Shown: positions 10,836-24,945, counted from the first letter of the stretch. The stretch is DNA of 64,000 nt from Corbicula japonica (GCA_038501625.1 JAZAYU010000086.1:1364001-1428000); one strand, 5' to 3'. A program made the numbers and translations. Notes: a model not told the origin generated them from the sequence alone.

Positions 10836-12162
10836 ATGGAAGAAAATTACAGAAATTACAGTATTCAATAATAAATAGTACTACAGTCTGCATCACATTT
10901 AAATATACAAGGAAATCTTAGTAGTGTTGATATTAGGAAAGAGTGTATTCAGTGAAAGCACTAAGGCATTTCTGATAAAAGGGCCACAACTCTCGAGAGC
11001 CAACATTAACAACAGCATTTTCTACTCTAAAAAGTAAGAAAAAACAAGATCTGTTTGGGTTACAATACTCAGTACAAGCCAGCAGCTCAAATAAAAGTCT
11101 TATCCCCATAATACCAGTAAACCTTGAAGCAAAAGATCGATTGTGTTTCTTGTATTATATATAGTTCAGTGGCATAGCTACTATTAGGCCATGTAGACCC
11201 GGGCCTACAAGTAGGACAAGAACATGACATTTTCAAAAGTCCCAATAAAAAAATAAAAACGGTTGGGGGTTGTAGCAGGTTCAAGCTGTTTGATCGAATC
11301 AAGTGTGTCTGGCATTTATTTGCTTAATTGCAGAAAATGATAATTTCCTATGTCCAGATGTAAATTCAGGCTTATGATCAAAATTGTCTGTGCTTTTTTT
11401 GTTACACAGTACAGCATGTAGAAAGATTACAGTTGCCCCGCCCCCACACCTTCATAATGACATTATGTCACAGTGCTTTATAGTTCACATTTACATCTGT
11501 ATGAAATGTTTACATCAGCAATTCGCTGTAGTTTTAAGCCAGCAGCCAGTTTTTCAAAATGTTAATCAAATTCATAGATAAAAAGTTTTGTTTTGATAAT
11601 TTTCCTTGAAAAAAAAACAACAACATTAGAATGTGCATTTTTCTATTTTAATCTCCACTTGTTTCACAGCTTCTGAGCTGCATCACCCCCCAGATCTCCT
11701 TACCAAGGGGCAAGTGCACCTTGGAACCCCTTGTATGGGCCTACAGCATCAAACAAGCTGGCTATGCCCCCTGCATGTCCTGTACTTCAAAACTAGAATT
11801 TTATCCATAGGACATGGTTGCACTCACTCTCTGCTCAATAATAAACTTTAGGGCCATTACTACATGTAGTTTTTAGTATAAGGTTTGAAAATGGTTTCTC
11901 CAAAGCAACATCATCTTGGTATATTTAAATTTTTTAACAAGTGATTTCAACATCATAAATTTATAGCCTGAAGATAAGAGCCAATGGAAAAAAAAAACAA
12001 CAACAAATTTTGACACTTTAAAGGGTCAGAATGAAGCATAAATAATATAACCCTGCTGTCTGATCAAAATCTACACTATTTACTTTTAGATTCATTTACT
12101 AATAGATAACTTCTGAGCAGGAATCACATGGTATAGATTCAGATCAGAAAGCCATATATGGC
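10836..12162. other. Intergenic, no gene supported
   Basis: Short frames of 65-72 residues exist but show no conserved domain, splice context or codon structure. A partial hairpin copy of the dispersed MITE core lies at about 12055-12160. Confidence 0.55.
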
Positions 12163-13500
12163 TCATTTTTGAGTACTTTTACACCCCCTGATATTTTTGT
12201 TACCAGTAACAAAAACACATTGTTCAAGTAACAAAAGGTAACATGTAGGAATGGTGGGCAAAAGAAAAAACACTCTCCATCTCAAAAAGGTAACAGCCTT
12301 ACATACCTCAAGTAACAAATGGGCACAAACTGAAAACAGTCTATTTATAATAAAATATAATCTGCTTCTCATTTCTGTGCCCACAGGTAACACAAGTAAC
12401 AAAAGGTAACAGCCTTATATACTTCAAGTAACAAGAAGGGCACAAACTGAAAACAGTCAATTTATAATGAAAGATAATCTGATTCTCATTTCTGTGACCA
12501 TAGGTAACACAAGTAACAAAAGGTAACAGCCTTATATACTTCAAGTAACAAGAAGGGCACAGACTGAAAACAGTCAATTTATAATAAAAAATTATCTGCT
12601 TCTCATTTCTGTGACCATAGGTAACACAAGTAACAAAAGGTAACAGCCTTATATACTTCAAGTAACAAAAGGGCACAAACTGAAAACATTCAATTTATAT
12701 TAAAATATAATCTGCTTCTCATTTCTGTGACCATAGGTAACACAAGTAACAAAAGGTAACAGCCTTATATACTTCAAGTAACAAGAAGGGCACAAACTGA
12801 AAACAGTCAATTTATAATAAAATATAATCTGCTTCTCATTTCTGTGACCATAGGTAACACAAGTAACAAAAGGTAACAGCCTTATATACTTCAAGTAACA
12901 AGAAGGGCACAAACTGAAAAAAGTCAATTTATAATAAAAGATAATCTGCTTCTCACTTCTGTGCCCATAGGTAACACAAGTAACAAAAGGTAACAGCCTT
13001 ATATACTTCAAGTAACAAGAAGGGCACAAACTGAAAACAGTCAATTTATAATGAAAGATAATCTGATTCTCATTTCTGTGACCATAGGTAACACAAGTAA
13101 CAAAAGGTAACAGCCTTATATACTTCAAGTAACAAGAAGGGCACAAACTGAAAACAGTCAATTTATAATGAAAGATAATCTGATTCTCATTTCTGTGACC
13201 ATAGGTAACACAAGTAACAAAAGGTAACAGCCTTATATACTTCAAGTAGCAAGAAGGGCACAGACTGAAAACAGTCAATTTATAATAAAAGATAATCTGC
13301 TTCTCATTTCTGTGACCATAGGTAACACAAGTAACAAAAGGTAACAGCCTTATATACTTCAAGTAACAAGAAGGGCACAAACTGAAAACACTATAATTAA
13401 AGATAATCTGCTTCTCATTTCTGTGTCCATAGGTAACACAAGTAACAAAAGGTAACAGCCTTATATACTTCTAGTAACAAGAGGGGCACAAACTGAAAAT
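12163..13500 (-). repeat. 117-bp tandem array A (about 10 units)
   Basis: Equivalent points (GTAACACAAGTAAC) fall at 12387, 12504 and 12621, an exact 117-bp period. Each unit contains several GTAAC motifs. The left end (ATGGCTCATTTTTGAGTA, then TTTTTGTTACCAGTAACA) matches the end of the two other arrays, so the array belongs to an element with a defined terminus. Because 117 is divisible by three, one minus-strand frame stays open for up to 226 residues with a repeated 39-residue Cys-containing unit (CPSCYLKYIRLLPF...). I treat this as a repeat property, not a demonstrated protein. Confidence 0.92.
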
Positions 13501-13908
13501 GGTAGTTTTTAAATGAATTCATTTACTGTGTAAACCATTCAGTGATGCAGTTCTAAGTACTGATTGATAGATGTTAATTCCTAACAATTTGACAAATACT
13601 GCAACTTCATTGGACAAATATAAATTCAAACACTAAATGAGGTTAAACATGTTGATTTTTTTTAATTCTCCTACCCGAGCAATGAAGACTGAAGAGAACC
13701 CATAAGTAAGCCACTTGTTTGGTGCAATCACACAGACAGCCTTATTTGATTTGAAAATTAACTTTATAGGGAAAACTTGCCTTTTTTGCATCAAGAAGTG
13801 GGCCTGGAACAATTATCAAAACGATCAAGGATTCTGGAAATATTATTGCTAGACCACGGAAAAAGAACAGATCATAATATTTTTTAAACTTTCTCAAATT
13901 AATTCAGA

Positions 13909-14149
13909 CTAACCCTTTCCTCCATAGATACACCTTTATTGCACGGGCGAACAGTTTAGATCCAGATCAGCTGGCACATCTGTGCCATCTGATCTGGATC
14001 TAAACTGTTTACTTTTTTATTCATTAAGTTACTTCTGAAAAAAATGCAACCAGTGCAGATCCTGATTAAACGACACAGATGTGCCAGCTGATCTGGATCT
14101 ACACTGGTTGCACACGCGTAAAATGAGTATATATGGAGGAAAGGGTTAA
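13909..14149. mobile_element. Complete TTAA double-hairpin MITE
   Basis: Ends are CTAACCCTTTCCTCCATA and TATGGAGGAAAGGGTTAA, an inverted repeat of about 17 bp. Internal palindromes are GTTTAGATCCAGATCAGC/CTGATCTGGATCTAAAC and GTGCAGATCCTGATTA/GATCTGGATCTACAC. It is the best-preserved short copy in the window; no coding sequence is present. Confidence 0.8.
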
Positions 14150-17100
14150 CACAGTATTTAGAAGTAGAGGTTGTTAGGACATGCATGCACATGATTAATT
14201 CAATTATGTGCCATTTTATGTCACTATCAATTCTGCAGGAAATGTGCTTCAGTCATCAAACATTAACTATTTGGATAAGTTCATTAGTTCTGACTATATC
14301 CTATGTGTCACCAGTGGGATGTTTCCAAAAAATGGCTGGTTTGTGTTTTCCTGTTCAAAAAATGTACAAGAAACAGTTACTTCCATTTTCATACTTTGCA
14401 GAAGTGTCTCATCATGCCTTTAAAGATTTGTGAAGTTTCATCAAAATAGCACCATCAGTTCTGTTAAAAAAATATTTTTAAATAATGAGCAAAAAATGTC
14501 AGAAGTGCAACAAAAAAGTGTGACACTTTTAAAATTCACATTTATTCAGACCAGTATTTTACAAAAGCTTGAATTAAGACAAGTTTTAGTGTTTTCTTTA
14601 GTAAAAGGTGCATTTATTAGGCATCAAATAATGATAAAATTAAGCATATTATACTTAAAGTAATCAAAATTTATGCTATAAAGTCAAGCATGGTAGATAA
14701 GAAAATACCTCAAGAAAATCAATACATCATTAAAAATTTATAGGACTTTAAAGATAAAAAGAACATGAAAAATGTTTTGTGTATCATTAAGTTTTATGTT
14801 TCTAGAGGCAATGATTTTAATATAATTATCTCTATTGAAAATGTCAGCTAAATTTGTGTGACATTATGCACATATTGCAATATTCTGTCAATATATCTTT
14901 TACAAGAGAACAAGAGCATGTTTTTTTCCTAGAAGTCTATGTCATGTTTTGTTAAATTGTGACAAACAGGAATGGCCTTAGTGAAACATTTTTGAGTACA
15001 AGGCACTTATGTGGTTGTCAGGAGTGTGACACGGGTGTGACACATTTTCTTAAAAATATCAATTTTTTATCTTTATGTGATACCACAAGTTCTAAAGCAC
15101 TTACATTTGATGCTTCAACATATATTTTAACAGAATGCACATTTAAATGATAAGAAACAGTAATAATTGTATTTTAAGCACATAAAAGGACCGCAATGGA
15201 AATAAGTGCTTGCACTTTATTGTGTTATCCTTGGTATTTGAAGCATTCCATGGTTATCTCTGCTTCTAAACATTTTATATGATTGTTATTTGTTGGTAAT
15301 ATTTATTTTTATTGTTCACATGTGTAAAAAAAATTATGTAAACCATTGTATGTTTCCTATGCCGAAATAAATCTATCTATCTATAAATTAAAATTCTTGT
15401 GATTTATTTATTATTTATTATTTGTCAATAAAGCTCTATAAAATTTTTATTCAGCCACATATGAGTATTACTTGATTGATTTTGATCACTGTAAAGATTG
15501 TACAAACATAATTATGGTGCAACCAGTTTTGACTTTATATGACCTTAAAATTATATTCTTAACATTTTTTTTCACTTCACTTGCCATTTTTTTCAAATGA
15601 CAATATCTTAGCACCCAGTTGACCAATTTAAAAAATCTTTTCAGTTCTGTACTCAGTTTAATAAGCAAAAATACAGAATAACAAGTTCGGAATTTTTATG
15701 AACTTTTAAGTTTCACTATATTTTCACTTTTCCAGACATTTTTTTTAAACAGCCCTAGTGTAGTGCCTGGTCTGCCTTCACACCCATGTAGTCTGATCAG
15801 GATCTACACCAGTTACTTTTAGATTTATTACTTCATTTCTGATCTAGAAGAGACCAGTTTAGATCCATGTCATATATACCAGCTGAACCAACATGGTTGA
15901 GCTGGTCCCTGGATCTATACTTAATGCATATTATGTAGACTATATCAGAGAAAAAGATGCGACAGAATGAATTTTCAAAAAAAGGTGATAAAGAGCTCAT
16001 CTATTTTCACATTTACTTAACAAATGTAAAGCCCTACAAGACATTTAAGCTTTGATTCTATAGTAGTTGTCATATCATGTTCTAAAAATTATTATGAAGG
16101 AACAGTTGTAATTATTGTAGTACTGTTTCACTTTGGTAAAATACCCTTTACATCCAAACCCTTGCATCAACATTTGATCTGTAGCTCTGATCATGCATAT
16201 TTATCACATACTGTGAAAAGATAAAATATTGTTGTTTATTTTAAGCTGCACAAAATATGAAGCTGTAGAACATATCACTTTTCAAAATAAATTGCAAGCA
16301 ATAATTTGCAGTTATTCTCAAATCTAAGGGTCTGATACAGATAATGGATTTAATTTGCTATTAATATGCCTTTGTGTTGTTCATGAAAAAGGTTTAAACT
16401 GGGTTACAATGTTAGATTCTAACCCAGGTTTAAACATAAGACTTGGGATTGAAAACAAAAGTCCATGTTGTCATTAAACAGATCATTTTTGAAAAACTAA
16501 TACATTCTACCATGATTTAAGTTCATAAACAGCAACTTAACTAATTTGCATAATTACTCCCTTTTAGGAATGTATTCATTGTTTAGCATGATAATATTCC
16601 TCTAAACACACCCATCAAAGTATTTTCAACCAATCACTGCTCAGTTTTCATGTTATGCTAATATAGTAAAGTGCCTTGTGTTTTATGACCATGTTACATA
16701 ATCTTATCAGCAAGACACAGGTCTTATCAGCTGGGGGTCCTTTTGAAGATAAGAAGTTCACTTTGTAAGAGACTAAAGATGTGCTAATTGAGGGTAGAAG
16801 TGTTGTTTTAAGGAACTGATATAATATATATTAAATATACTATTTAATGTTCCAAAGGTTGTTTTAAGAAACAAATTTATTTGGTTCTGACAACTTCAAT
16901 AAGTGCTTTGAAATGATTTTTAAAGCCAGAGGAAAGTTGAAAACAAAAGAATATTTCTAATGATTCATAACTGATTTAAAGAAGGAGGTTTTATTCAGCA
17001 GAATTTTAAAGAAAAATATTATTTTAAATTTATTAATATAGTCTCATATATGTACAGACAAGGATAAGACATCACATACACATCAAAATTAAATTTACAC

Positions 17101-17472
17101 AGCCATTCTATATGTAAGAATTAAGAAAGACTTATTGAAAAATTACAGTGACTGAATTAAACATATTAATAACAAGGATAATATCATGTCATACATGTAA
17201 GAGAAGTCGCCTGCCGGAAAGCTACTATCTTTTAAGAATAAACTAGAGAATTTTTCCATGATGCTTTTTTGTATAATGTTCTTACCCTGTGAACCCTTAT
17301 AGCAGAGCTGACAAACAAATAATCCTGGTATAAAAATCCTGCTTTAATTCAGCAAACAGAGAGAGAGAGAAAGAAAAAAATTCATTTATTAATTATGAAA
17401 GATTGTTTCTTCTATAGAACATTTAATTTTTGTAAACATCCATTCCCATATTTTAAGAACAAGTTCACATAG
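14150..17472. other. Gene-poor AT-rich region, no gene seen
   Basis: The only recognisable structure is a diverged hairpin copy at about 15763-15945 (GATCAGGATCTACACC and GTTTAGATCCATG arms). Small frames around 14185-15150 look like chance openings in AT-rich sequence. Confidence 0.55.
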
Positions 17473-19854
17473 TATACTGTTTTGTTGTTATTTTATAGTT
17501 TGAATATGTTGTAAGTGGTAAAAGAAAGAACCAATATGTGGACAAAAATTACAATAGTGAAAGACAATATTAAAACAAAATTAGTTTGAGATTCTATATC
17601 CAATTTTCACTCCAAGTTGAAAGGGAACATATTCCTAAGAGATATGTGTCAAAACTAACATGACATAGTATAATTCTAGCGTTATGCCTAATACGGCTTT
17701 AACTTATAAGAAAAAAAGGAGAATGTTAAACTATGATCAAACATTTACCCAGTGCACTGTAACACAAATGCAACAGGTAGTGTTGTTAGGGTGCCTGAGA
17801 ATAGAAAGAGGCCCGAGATGGCCTCACTGTCGCTAACGTGTTGGTTTTGTTTTCCCATAAGAAAAGTCACATGCCCTGACATAACTAATTATGATCAAAC
17901 AATTACCAAATGAACAAGTCACATGTGTAAGAAGCACATTAGAAAACATAATAATTACTCCCGATGACATAACATCCACTTTAAAATCTCTTAATGTAGG
18001 TAATTAACTAAAGCAGTGGGTCCAGATGAAATTAACAAAAGAATTTAAAAAATATTTCTTACATCTTGCATACTCAGCAAAAACAAAAAGTATCCACTCC
18101 CCTATCTCTAATTTTGCAAAATTAGAAAAAAAAATCAAAATTCTTTCTTAGAACCAATATGATTTCTGCAAAACTTGCCAAGTAATACAATTTTCTTAAA
18201 AATCTAAAGTAACAACTGAGTTATCCTTCTGCTTTTAGTAATAAGGGTTTCAGGAGGAAGTCATTGGTTCTAAAAAATATTCACATGTATTAGAAAGAAA
18301 ACAATTTCTCAAGTTCCAATGGTAGATAAAATCCAAAAACATTCATCAGTAAATGAATAAGTCAGAGACCACTAGATAGTTTCCCATAGACTTAAATTAT
18401 AAGATTTAGTCCTCCTGTGATTCATTTAACACGACTTTTTCCAAAACTACATCAGCTTTGCAAAGTGGCACTCTTATGCAAATAAAAAATGGCCCGAAAT
18501 CAGGGTCTTAACCAACTCATTCTCTCAGCATTTTAAACTGAAAGTAATTACCCTCAGAATGTATACAAATCTTCAACCCAAAATAATGAAAGCACCAACT
18601 TCATTAAAGTGCCACAAATCACCTTTCAAACAGTGTTTTAAAAAAATCAATTTTATTTTAAAGTATATAATTAAAGCCCCAGCCCTTAACTTAAGTAAGA
18701 ATACACTATGGAAAAATCATATTTGTCCATATAGACTCAAATATATAAACTCTAACAGAACACAAAAGGTCTGATCAAATTCTTTCTTATAGACGGGATT
18801 TTCCATGATAATGTTAAATTATAGTTAACAAACTTTTAAGAAGCTAAGTATAATGTAGCTATATTTAGCATCTATTTTTAAAGACGCGACCACATCATGC
18901 GCGATCGCGATTTCTGTGACGTTTCGGAAATCCTACTTTCACTTTTAGTCGCGCGGACCAAATTTATTTTAGTGAATTAAAATTTTATAATCCCAAACTA
19001 ATGCTGCAAATTTGTGCTTATATTTCCAAATACATGTAATATTTCATACAAGAGCGGGTTAAATTAAAGCAATGCTGCTTTAAAGTCATTTTACATTTTT
19101 GAAAACAAATATTTATTTTTATTCTCTATAGTTTTATCCAATGAGTCTCTGAAAATAAAGTAAGCCCGAATTGTCCCCAGACAAAATTGTCCAATCCGCG
19201 ACAGGCATTTCTTATTACTGTCGTCTGACCTAATCTAGTCCTAAAAAACTGTGCTAGAAGTTCCAGCAATTCACATTTACCTCCCTTTTACTGTAGTGAA
19301 TTGAAATTCTTTATAATTGATTTTCGGAAGACAGTTGCTCAGTTCTTGGAGTGAAGGATCATGTTAGTGATCAATCAAACTTAAAACAGCTAAAATTAAG
19401 TAATATAAACACTATTCAAATGTTCTCATTGAATGAGAATACCATAATGAGAATATAATAATTGAAATACAATGTACTATTTATTTTTGCTCAGTAAACT
19501 ATATTTTTAAAACTTTTTGTTGCAAATAAAAGAAGTTTCTTGTAACACAAATTTCAGTTTGTTTGCCGTTTAACTTGCTTCTGAATCCATTAAATTAAAT
19601 CTCATAAAGAAAATTGGACTACTCTTTTGTTGCCTGGAACATAATATTATACTACTACATGTATTACCATCCATAATAATGCTTCTTATGAAGTTTGGGG
19701 TAGCATCTAGTCACTGCTTTTCAATGTCTTTCCAGGACAAAATATATCAGACATAAAGAATATATGTACCGGTATATTACTTTCTAGGGACCTTGATATC
19801 TTGATGGTCACAGTATCTCGAAATAGAAATTGATCATATGGTCTTGTTAAAGCC

Positions 19855-20055
19855 TTTCCTCTCATATGCATTTTTATGCTTGTGCGACCAGTGTAGATCC
19901 AGATTAGCTGGCACATCTGTGCCGTCTGATCAGGATCTGCACTGGTCTCATTTTGGTCAGAAATAACATATTAAGCAAAAAGCAAAAAGTTCAGATCCTG
20001 ATCAGACAGCACAGATGTGTTGGCTGATCTGGATCTAAACTGTTCCCCTCGAAGT
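19855..20055. mobile_element. Double-hairpin MITE copy (left arm)
   Basis: Palindromes GTGTAGATCCAGATTAGC/CTGATCAGGATCTGCAC and GTTCAGATCCTGATCAG/CTGATCTGGATCTAAAC are preceded by the terminus-like TTTCCTCTCATATGC. The right terminus is missing. A mirrored copy lies at about 61065-61270. Confidence 0.7.
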
Positions 20056-20660
20056 TACAAATGATCAGTCATAAAAATATGTCCATCGGTTTATGAAACA
20101 TGCTTAACAATCCATCTTGTTTTTATTTTGACAGTTATGGAAAGAGGAGTTGTGGGTGGGGGTGGGGTGGGGCACAATGTGCTCAATTTCAGCTTTAATT
20201 TAGAAAGCTTTTCTGGAGCATATCTTTATACATGTGAATGGAAAATTATAGGTGTTAATAATTGAAATATTTAGGGCAATTTGAAGATGTGAAGTGCACA
20301 GGAATCATCACTCAAAACTTTGTGTTTTTACAGAATTATGTCCCTATATATTTTTTTCTAAACTACTGTCAACAGTATATTTCTAAAACTGCAAAAGGAA
20401 ACTTAATAATTCTTGAAATATTAATGAGCATTGAGAAGATGTGCATCGCATAAGAACCATTACTTGACCATAAGCATATATAGAATTACATATCACTAGA
20501 ATTTTGTCCTTAGAAAGGTTTGAACATACAGATGAACCTGTTATGACCGCCACCTGCATTCAGCAACCACCTAATCTTACTTGTTGTTCTTATTTTATCT
20601 CTCTTAAACAGCCACCAGTATTAAGCAGCCACTTTTTGTTGCTACCCTTTCGGTGGATGC

Positions 20661-21080
20661 TTAACCCATTTCTCCATATAATTATATGCATTTTTATGCA
20701 TTTGCGCCCAGTGTAGATCCAGATCAGCTGGCACATCTGTGCCGGCAGGTCTGATCAGGTTCTGCACTGGTCGCATTTTGGTCACAAATAACCTAACAAA
20801 TAAAAAAGCGAACAGTGCAGATTCTGATCAGTTGGCACGGATGTGCTGGCTGATCTGGATCTAGACTGTTCGCCCATGCAGCAAACAGTCTCCATTCAGA
20901 TCAGCCATCACAGCCATGCCATCTGATCAAGATCTACACTGTTTCTTTTTTACTTCTTTATTTTTTTACCAAGAAGCACACAGTTTGGATCCTGAGCATA
21001 AGGCATAAATGTGCTGGCTGCTGCAAACCTACACTGTTTGCACATGCGATATAACCCATATATATGGAGTAAAGGGTTAA
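20661..21080. mobile_element. TTAA MITE, extended four-hairpin version (left arm)
   Basis: The copy is bounded by TTAACCCATTTCTCC and GGAGTAAAGGGTTAA and is 420 bp long, nearly twice the short version, because it carries an extra pair of GATC-palindromes. Its mirror in the right arm (60031-60450) is also exactly 420 bp, so insertion and internal duplication pre-date the arm duplication. Confidence 0.8.
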
Positions 21081-21839
21081 TTTTTAAGAGACTGACCAGA
21101 CTACAGTGATTTACTGTTCACTTACTTGATCTAGAATAATCATATAAATCTAGAAGCATTTAGTACAGAACTGACTCACTGATATGTGATAGTATAGATC
21201 CAGATCTGCAAGATGACAAGGATCAACACTGCTCTTGGCCAGAAAATACAATATGAAGGAAGAGACTAGTTAAAGTTTGTATGCTGGTTGATCGCTGATT
21301 GATCAAACTGCTTATCGCTGATTGATCAAACTGCAGGGAAGCCCATCAAATTAAGATCCAGATCAGCCTGCATGTTCATGCAGTCTATGTAGGATTCACA
21401 ATATTCCCTTCTTGATCAGATATAACCTTAGCAGGCTGTCAAGCAGTCATAAGTTTTCCTTTTTTCCCTACTTTTTTGTCTTGTTCCTAATTTTCCCTAC
21501 ATTTTTACAAAAAACACACTCCTACTATTCCTACTTTTTTGTCAATAATGGGCAACAAAGAAGATTGTTTTCAGTATAACTGCAGGAAAACTAAACCCAG
21601 GGAAAAGCTTTAGTGCTATTTATGATGCATTCATCGAGATGAGGCCCCATAGTCCATACTGACTGCACACAGATATCTCTCTCAGTTGCCATAGGCAGTT
21701 TGACATGGGTGTTGGGGCCTAAATTGGATGAAATGTACCATGATATGTATAGTATGAGTGAAGTCAAGACTCTGAATAGACTGTTACGTATTCCTACTTT
21801 TGGGGAAAAATTTCCTACTTTTTCCCTATTTTTGTGTCA

Positions 21840-21960
21840 AAATGGTTCCTATTAGTGATGAGAATCGAACGGCTGAAGAAGAATGGATTAATCGGTCCGA
21901 TTCTGATATCTGTTCGATTTGATTAATCGAGTAGAATCGGAATCAAACATCTAAATAGAC
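21840..21960. mobile_element. Short hAT-like remnant (left arm)
   Basis: AGTGATGAGAATCGAACGG is followed by repeated ATTAATCG/CGATTAATC motifs, a style typical of termini of small hAT-type elements. The same sequence is mirrored at about 58260-58380 in the right arm. Assignment is tentative. Confidence 0.35.
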
Positions 21961-22434
21961 TTTTATAGTTTACAACTATGGGAGAGACAGCAAACCTTTC
22001 TCAATACTTCTCATATTTCTGCTTTTATTGTTTTGATGAAGAATTTAATGGCACAACTGCTTTTTGATTTTTTTTAGTATTTTCTTACCATGGATAACAA
22101 AAAAGTAAAGCAGGACACTTCATTTTTTAGTTAATAACAATTCTCATATCCAGTCACAAAATCTAAAAAAATTAAATAAAAAATCTTCACATGATCTTCA
22201 ATTATCAATTACTAAGTTTAATAATTGATTATGGGTTTGCTGTTCTTTAAGCGGCTCACCATGGAGATGACTATATAAACAGCGTTGAATATATGGCATA
22301 GATCAGTGTTATTTTGGTTTTAAATCATGTTTCATGGTTAATGCTACATATGGTGCAATAGAAAATCTCCCATTGAATTTGATTTTCATGCAAAATTAGG
22401 GAACTAATTCACAGTCTTTACTTAAGGGCATTAC

Positions 22435-24806
22435 CAATTGTTACATGTGTTACCTATGGGAACAAAAATTCAAAGCAATTTGACTTTTATTCTATGTTGA
22501 CTATTTTCAGTTTGTGCCCCTTTTATTACTTGAAGTATATAAAGGCTGTTACCTTTTGTTACTTGTGTTACTTATGGGAACAGAAATGACCAGCCATTTG
22601 ACTTTTATTCTAAATTGACAGTTTTTAGTTTGTGCCCCTCTTGTTACTTGAAGTATATAAGGCTGTTACCTTTTGTTACTTGTGTAACCTATGGGCACAG
22701 AAATGACATGCAATTTAACTTTTTTCTAAACTGACTGTTTTTAGTTTGTGCCCATCTTGTTACTTGAAGTATATAAGGCTGTTACCTTTTGTTACTTGTG
22801 TTACCTATGGTCACAGAAATGACAAGCAATTTAACTTTTATTTTAAATTGACCATTTTCAGTTTGTGCCCTTCTTGTTACTTGAAGTATACAAGGCTGTT
22901 ACCTTTTTTTACTTGTGTTACCTATGGGCACAGAAATGAGAAGCAGATTATATTTGAATATAAATTGAATGCTTTCAGTTTGTGCCCTTTTTGTTACTTG
23001 AAGTATATAAGGTTGTTACCTTTTGTTACTTGTGTTACCTATGGTCACAGAAATGAAAAGCAGATTATCTTTTATTATAAATTGACTGTTTTCAGTTTGT
23101 GCCCTTCTTGTTACTTGAAGTATATAAGGCTGTTACCTTTTGTTACTTGTGTTACCTATGGTCACAGAAATGAGCAGCAGATTATATTTAATTTTAAATT
23201 GACCATTTTCAGTCTGTGCCCTTCTTGTTACTTGAAGTATATAAGGCTGTTACCTTTTGATACTTGTGTAACATATGGGCACAGAAATGACATGCAATTT
23301 AACTTTTTTTCTAAACTGACTGTTTTTAGTTTGTGCCCATCTTGTTACTTGAAGTATATAAGGCTGTTACCTTTTGTTACTTGTGTTACCTAGAGGCACA
23401 GAAATGACAAGCAATTTAACTTTTATTTTAAATTGACCATTTTTAGTTTGTGCCCCTCTTGTTACTTGAAATATATAAGGCTGTTACCTTTTGTTACTTG
23501 TGTTACCTAGAGGCACAGAAATGACAAGCAATTTAACTTTTATTTTTAATTGACCATTTTCAGTTTGTGCCCTTCTTGTTACTTGAAGTATATAAGGCTG
23601 TTACCTTTTTGTTACTTGTGTTACCTATGGGCACAGAAATGAGAAGCAGATTATATTTTAATATTAATTGAATGCTTTCAGTTTGTGCCCTTTCTGTTAC
23701 TTGAAGTATATAAGGTTGTTACCTTTTGTTACTTGTGTTACCTATGGTCACAGAAATTAAAAGCAGATTATCTTTAATTATAAATTGACTGTTTTAAGTT
23801 TGTGCCCTTCTTGTTACTTGAAGTATATAAGGCTGTTACCTTTTGTTACTTGTGTTACCTATGGTCACAGAAATGAGCAGCAGATTATATTTAATTTTAA
23901 ATTGACTGTTTCAGTCTGTGCCCATCTTGTTACTTGAAGTATATAAGGCTGTTACCTTTTGTTACTTGTGTTACCTAGAGGCACAGAAATGACAAGCAAT
24001 TTAACTTTTATTTTAAATTGACCATTTTTAGTTTGTGCCCCTCTTGTTACTTGAAATATATAAAGCTGTTACCTTTTGTTACTTGATTTACCTAGAGGCA
24101 CAGAAATGACAAGCAATTTAACTTTTATTTTAAATTGACCATTTTCAGTTTGTGCCCTTCTTGTTACTTGAATCATATAAGGCTGTTACCTTTTTGTTAC
24201 TTGTGTTACCTATGGGCACAGAAATGAGAAGCAGATTATATTTTAATATTAATTGAATGCTTTCAGTTTGTGCCCTTTTTGTTACTTGAAGTATATAAGG
24301 TTGTTACCTTTTGTTACTTGTGTTACCTATGGTCACAGAAATGAGCAGCAGATTATATTTAATTTAAAATTGACTGTTTCAGTCTGTGCCCTTCTTGTTA
24401 CTTGAAATATATAAGGCTGTTACCTTTTGTTACTTGTGTTACCTATGGTCACAGAAATGAGAAGCAGATTATCTTTTATTATAAATTGACTGTTTTCAGT
24501 TTGTGCCCTTCTTGTTACTTGAAGTATATAAGGCTGTTACCTTTTGTTACTTGTGTTACCTATGGTCACAGAAATGAGAAGCAGATTATCTTTTATTATA
24601 AATTGACTGTTTTCAGTTTGTGCCCTTCTTGTTACTTGAAGTATATAAGGCTGTTACCTTTTGTTACTTGTGTTACCTATGGTCACAGAAATGAGCAGCA
24701 GATTATATTTTATTTTAAATCGACCATTTTCAGTTTGTGCCCTTCTTGTTACTTGAAGTATATAAGGCTGTTACCTTTTGTTACTTGTGTTACCTATGGT
24801 CACAAA
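22435..24806 (+). repeat. 117-bp tandem array B (about 20 units, left arm)
   Basis: This is the same 117-bp unit as arrays A and C, here in plus orientation, ending at GTTACCTATGGTCACAAAATAA near 24806 and followed by the element's terminal block (24807-24943). Units differ from one another by a few substitutions; the plus frame is open for up to 215 residues in one block and 142 in another, interrupted elsewhere. Only about 10 units are present in the mirrored array C. Confidence 0.92.
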
Positions 24807-24945
24807 ATAATATCCCCGATAAATGGTTAAATATAGTTTCACTTATCCTAGTTGTGCCTTTTTGTTACTTGAGTTGAGAATAATTGTTACTGGTTACAAA
24901 AATACCATATGGTGTAAAAATACTCAGAAACGAGCCATATCTAGC

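Larger units (their letters stand above)
17473..24943 (+). repeat. Left arm of a large inverted duplication
   Basis: This segment matches the reverse complement of 56458-64000 along its whole length, apart from insertions in the right arm and a longer 117-bp array in the left arm. The inner breakpoint is sharp: both copies share GAGCCATATCTA and then diverge (left GCTCTGC, right reverse complement TCTGTAT). The outer end is not reached because the right arm meets the window edge. Matching landmarks include 18559-18774 with 62690-62905, the G-rich tract at 20150-20172 with 60940-60962, and the TTAA elements at 20661-21080 and 60031-60450. It holds no gene I can recognise. Confidence 0.93.

Noticed and set aside
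14185..15150. Cluster of small plus-strand frames (62-82 residues)
   Set aside because: AT-rich chance openings with no recognisable motif, splice sites or supporting codon pattern.
18559..18774. 71-residue frame also found at 62690-62905
   Set aside because: Conserved only because both lie in the duplicated arms; no domain, and identity equals that of surrounding non-coding sequence.
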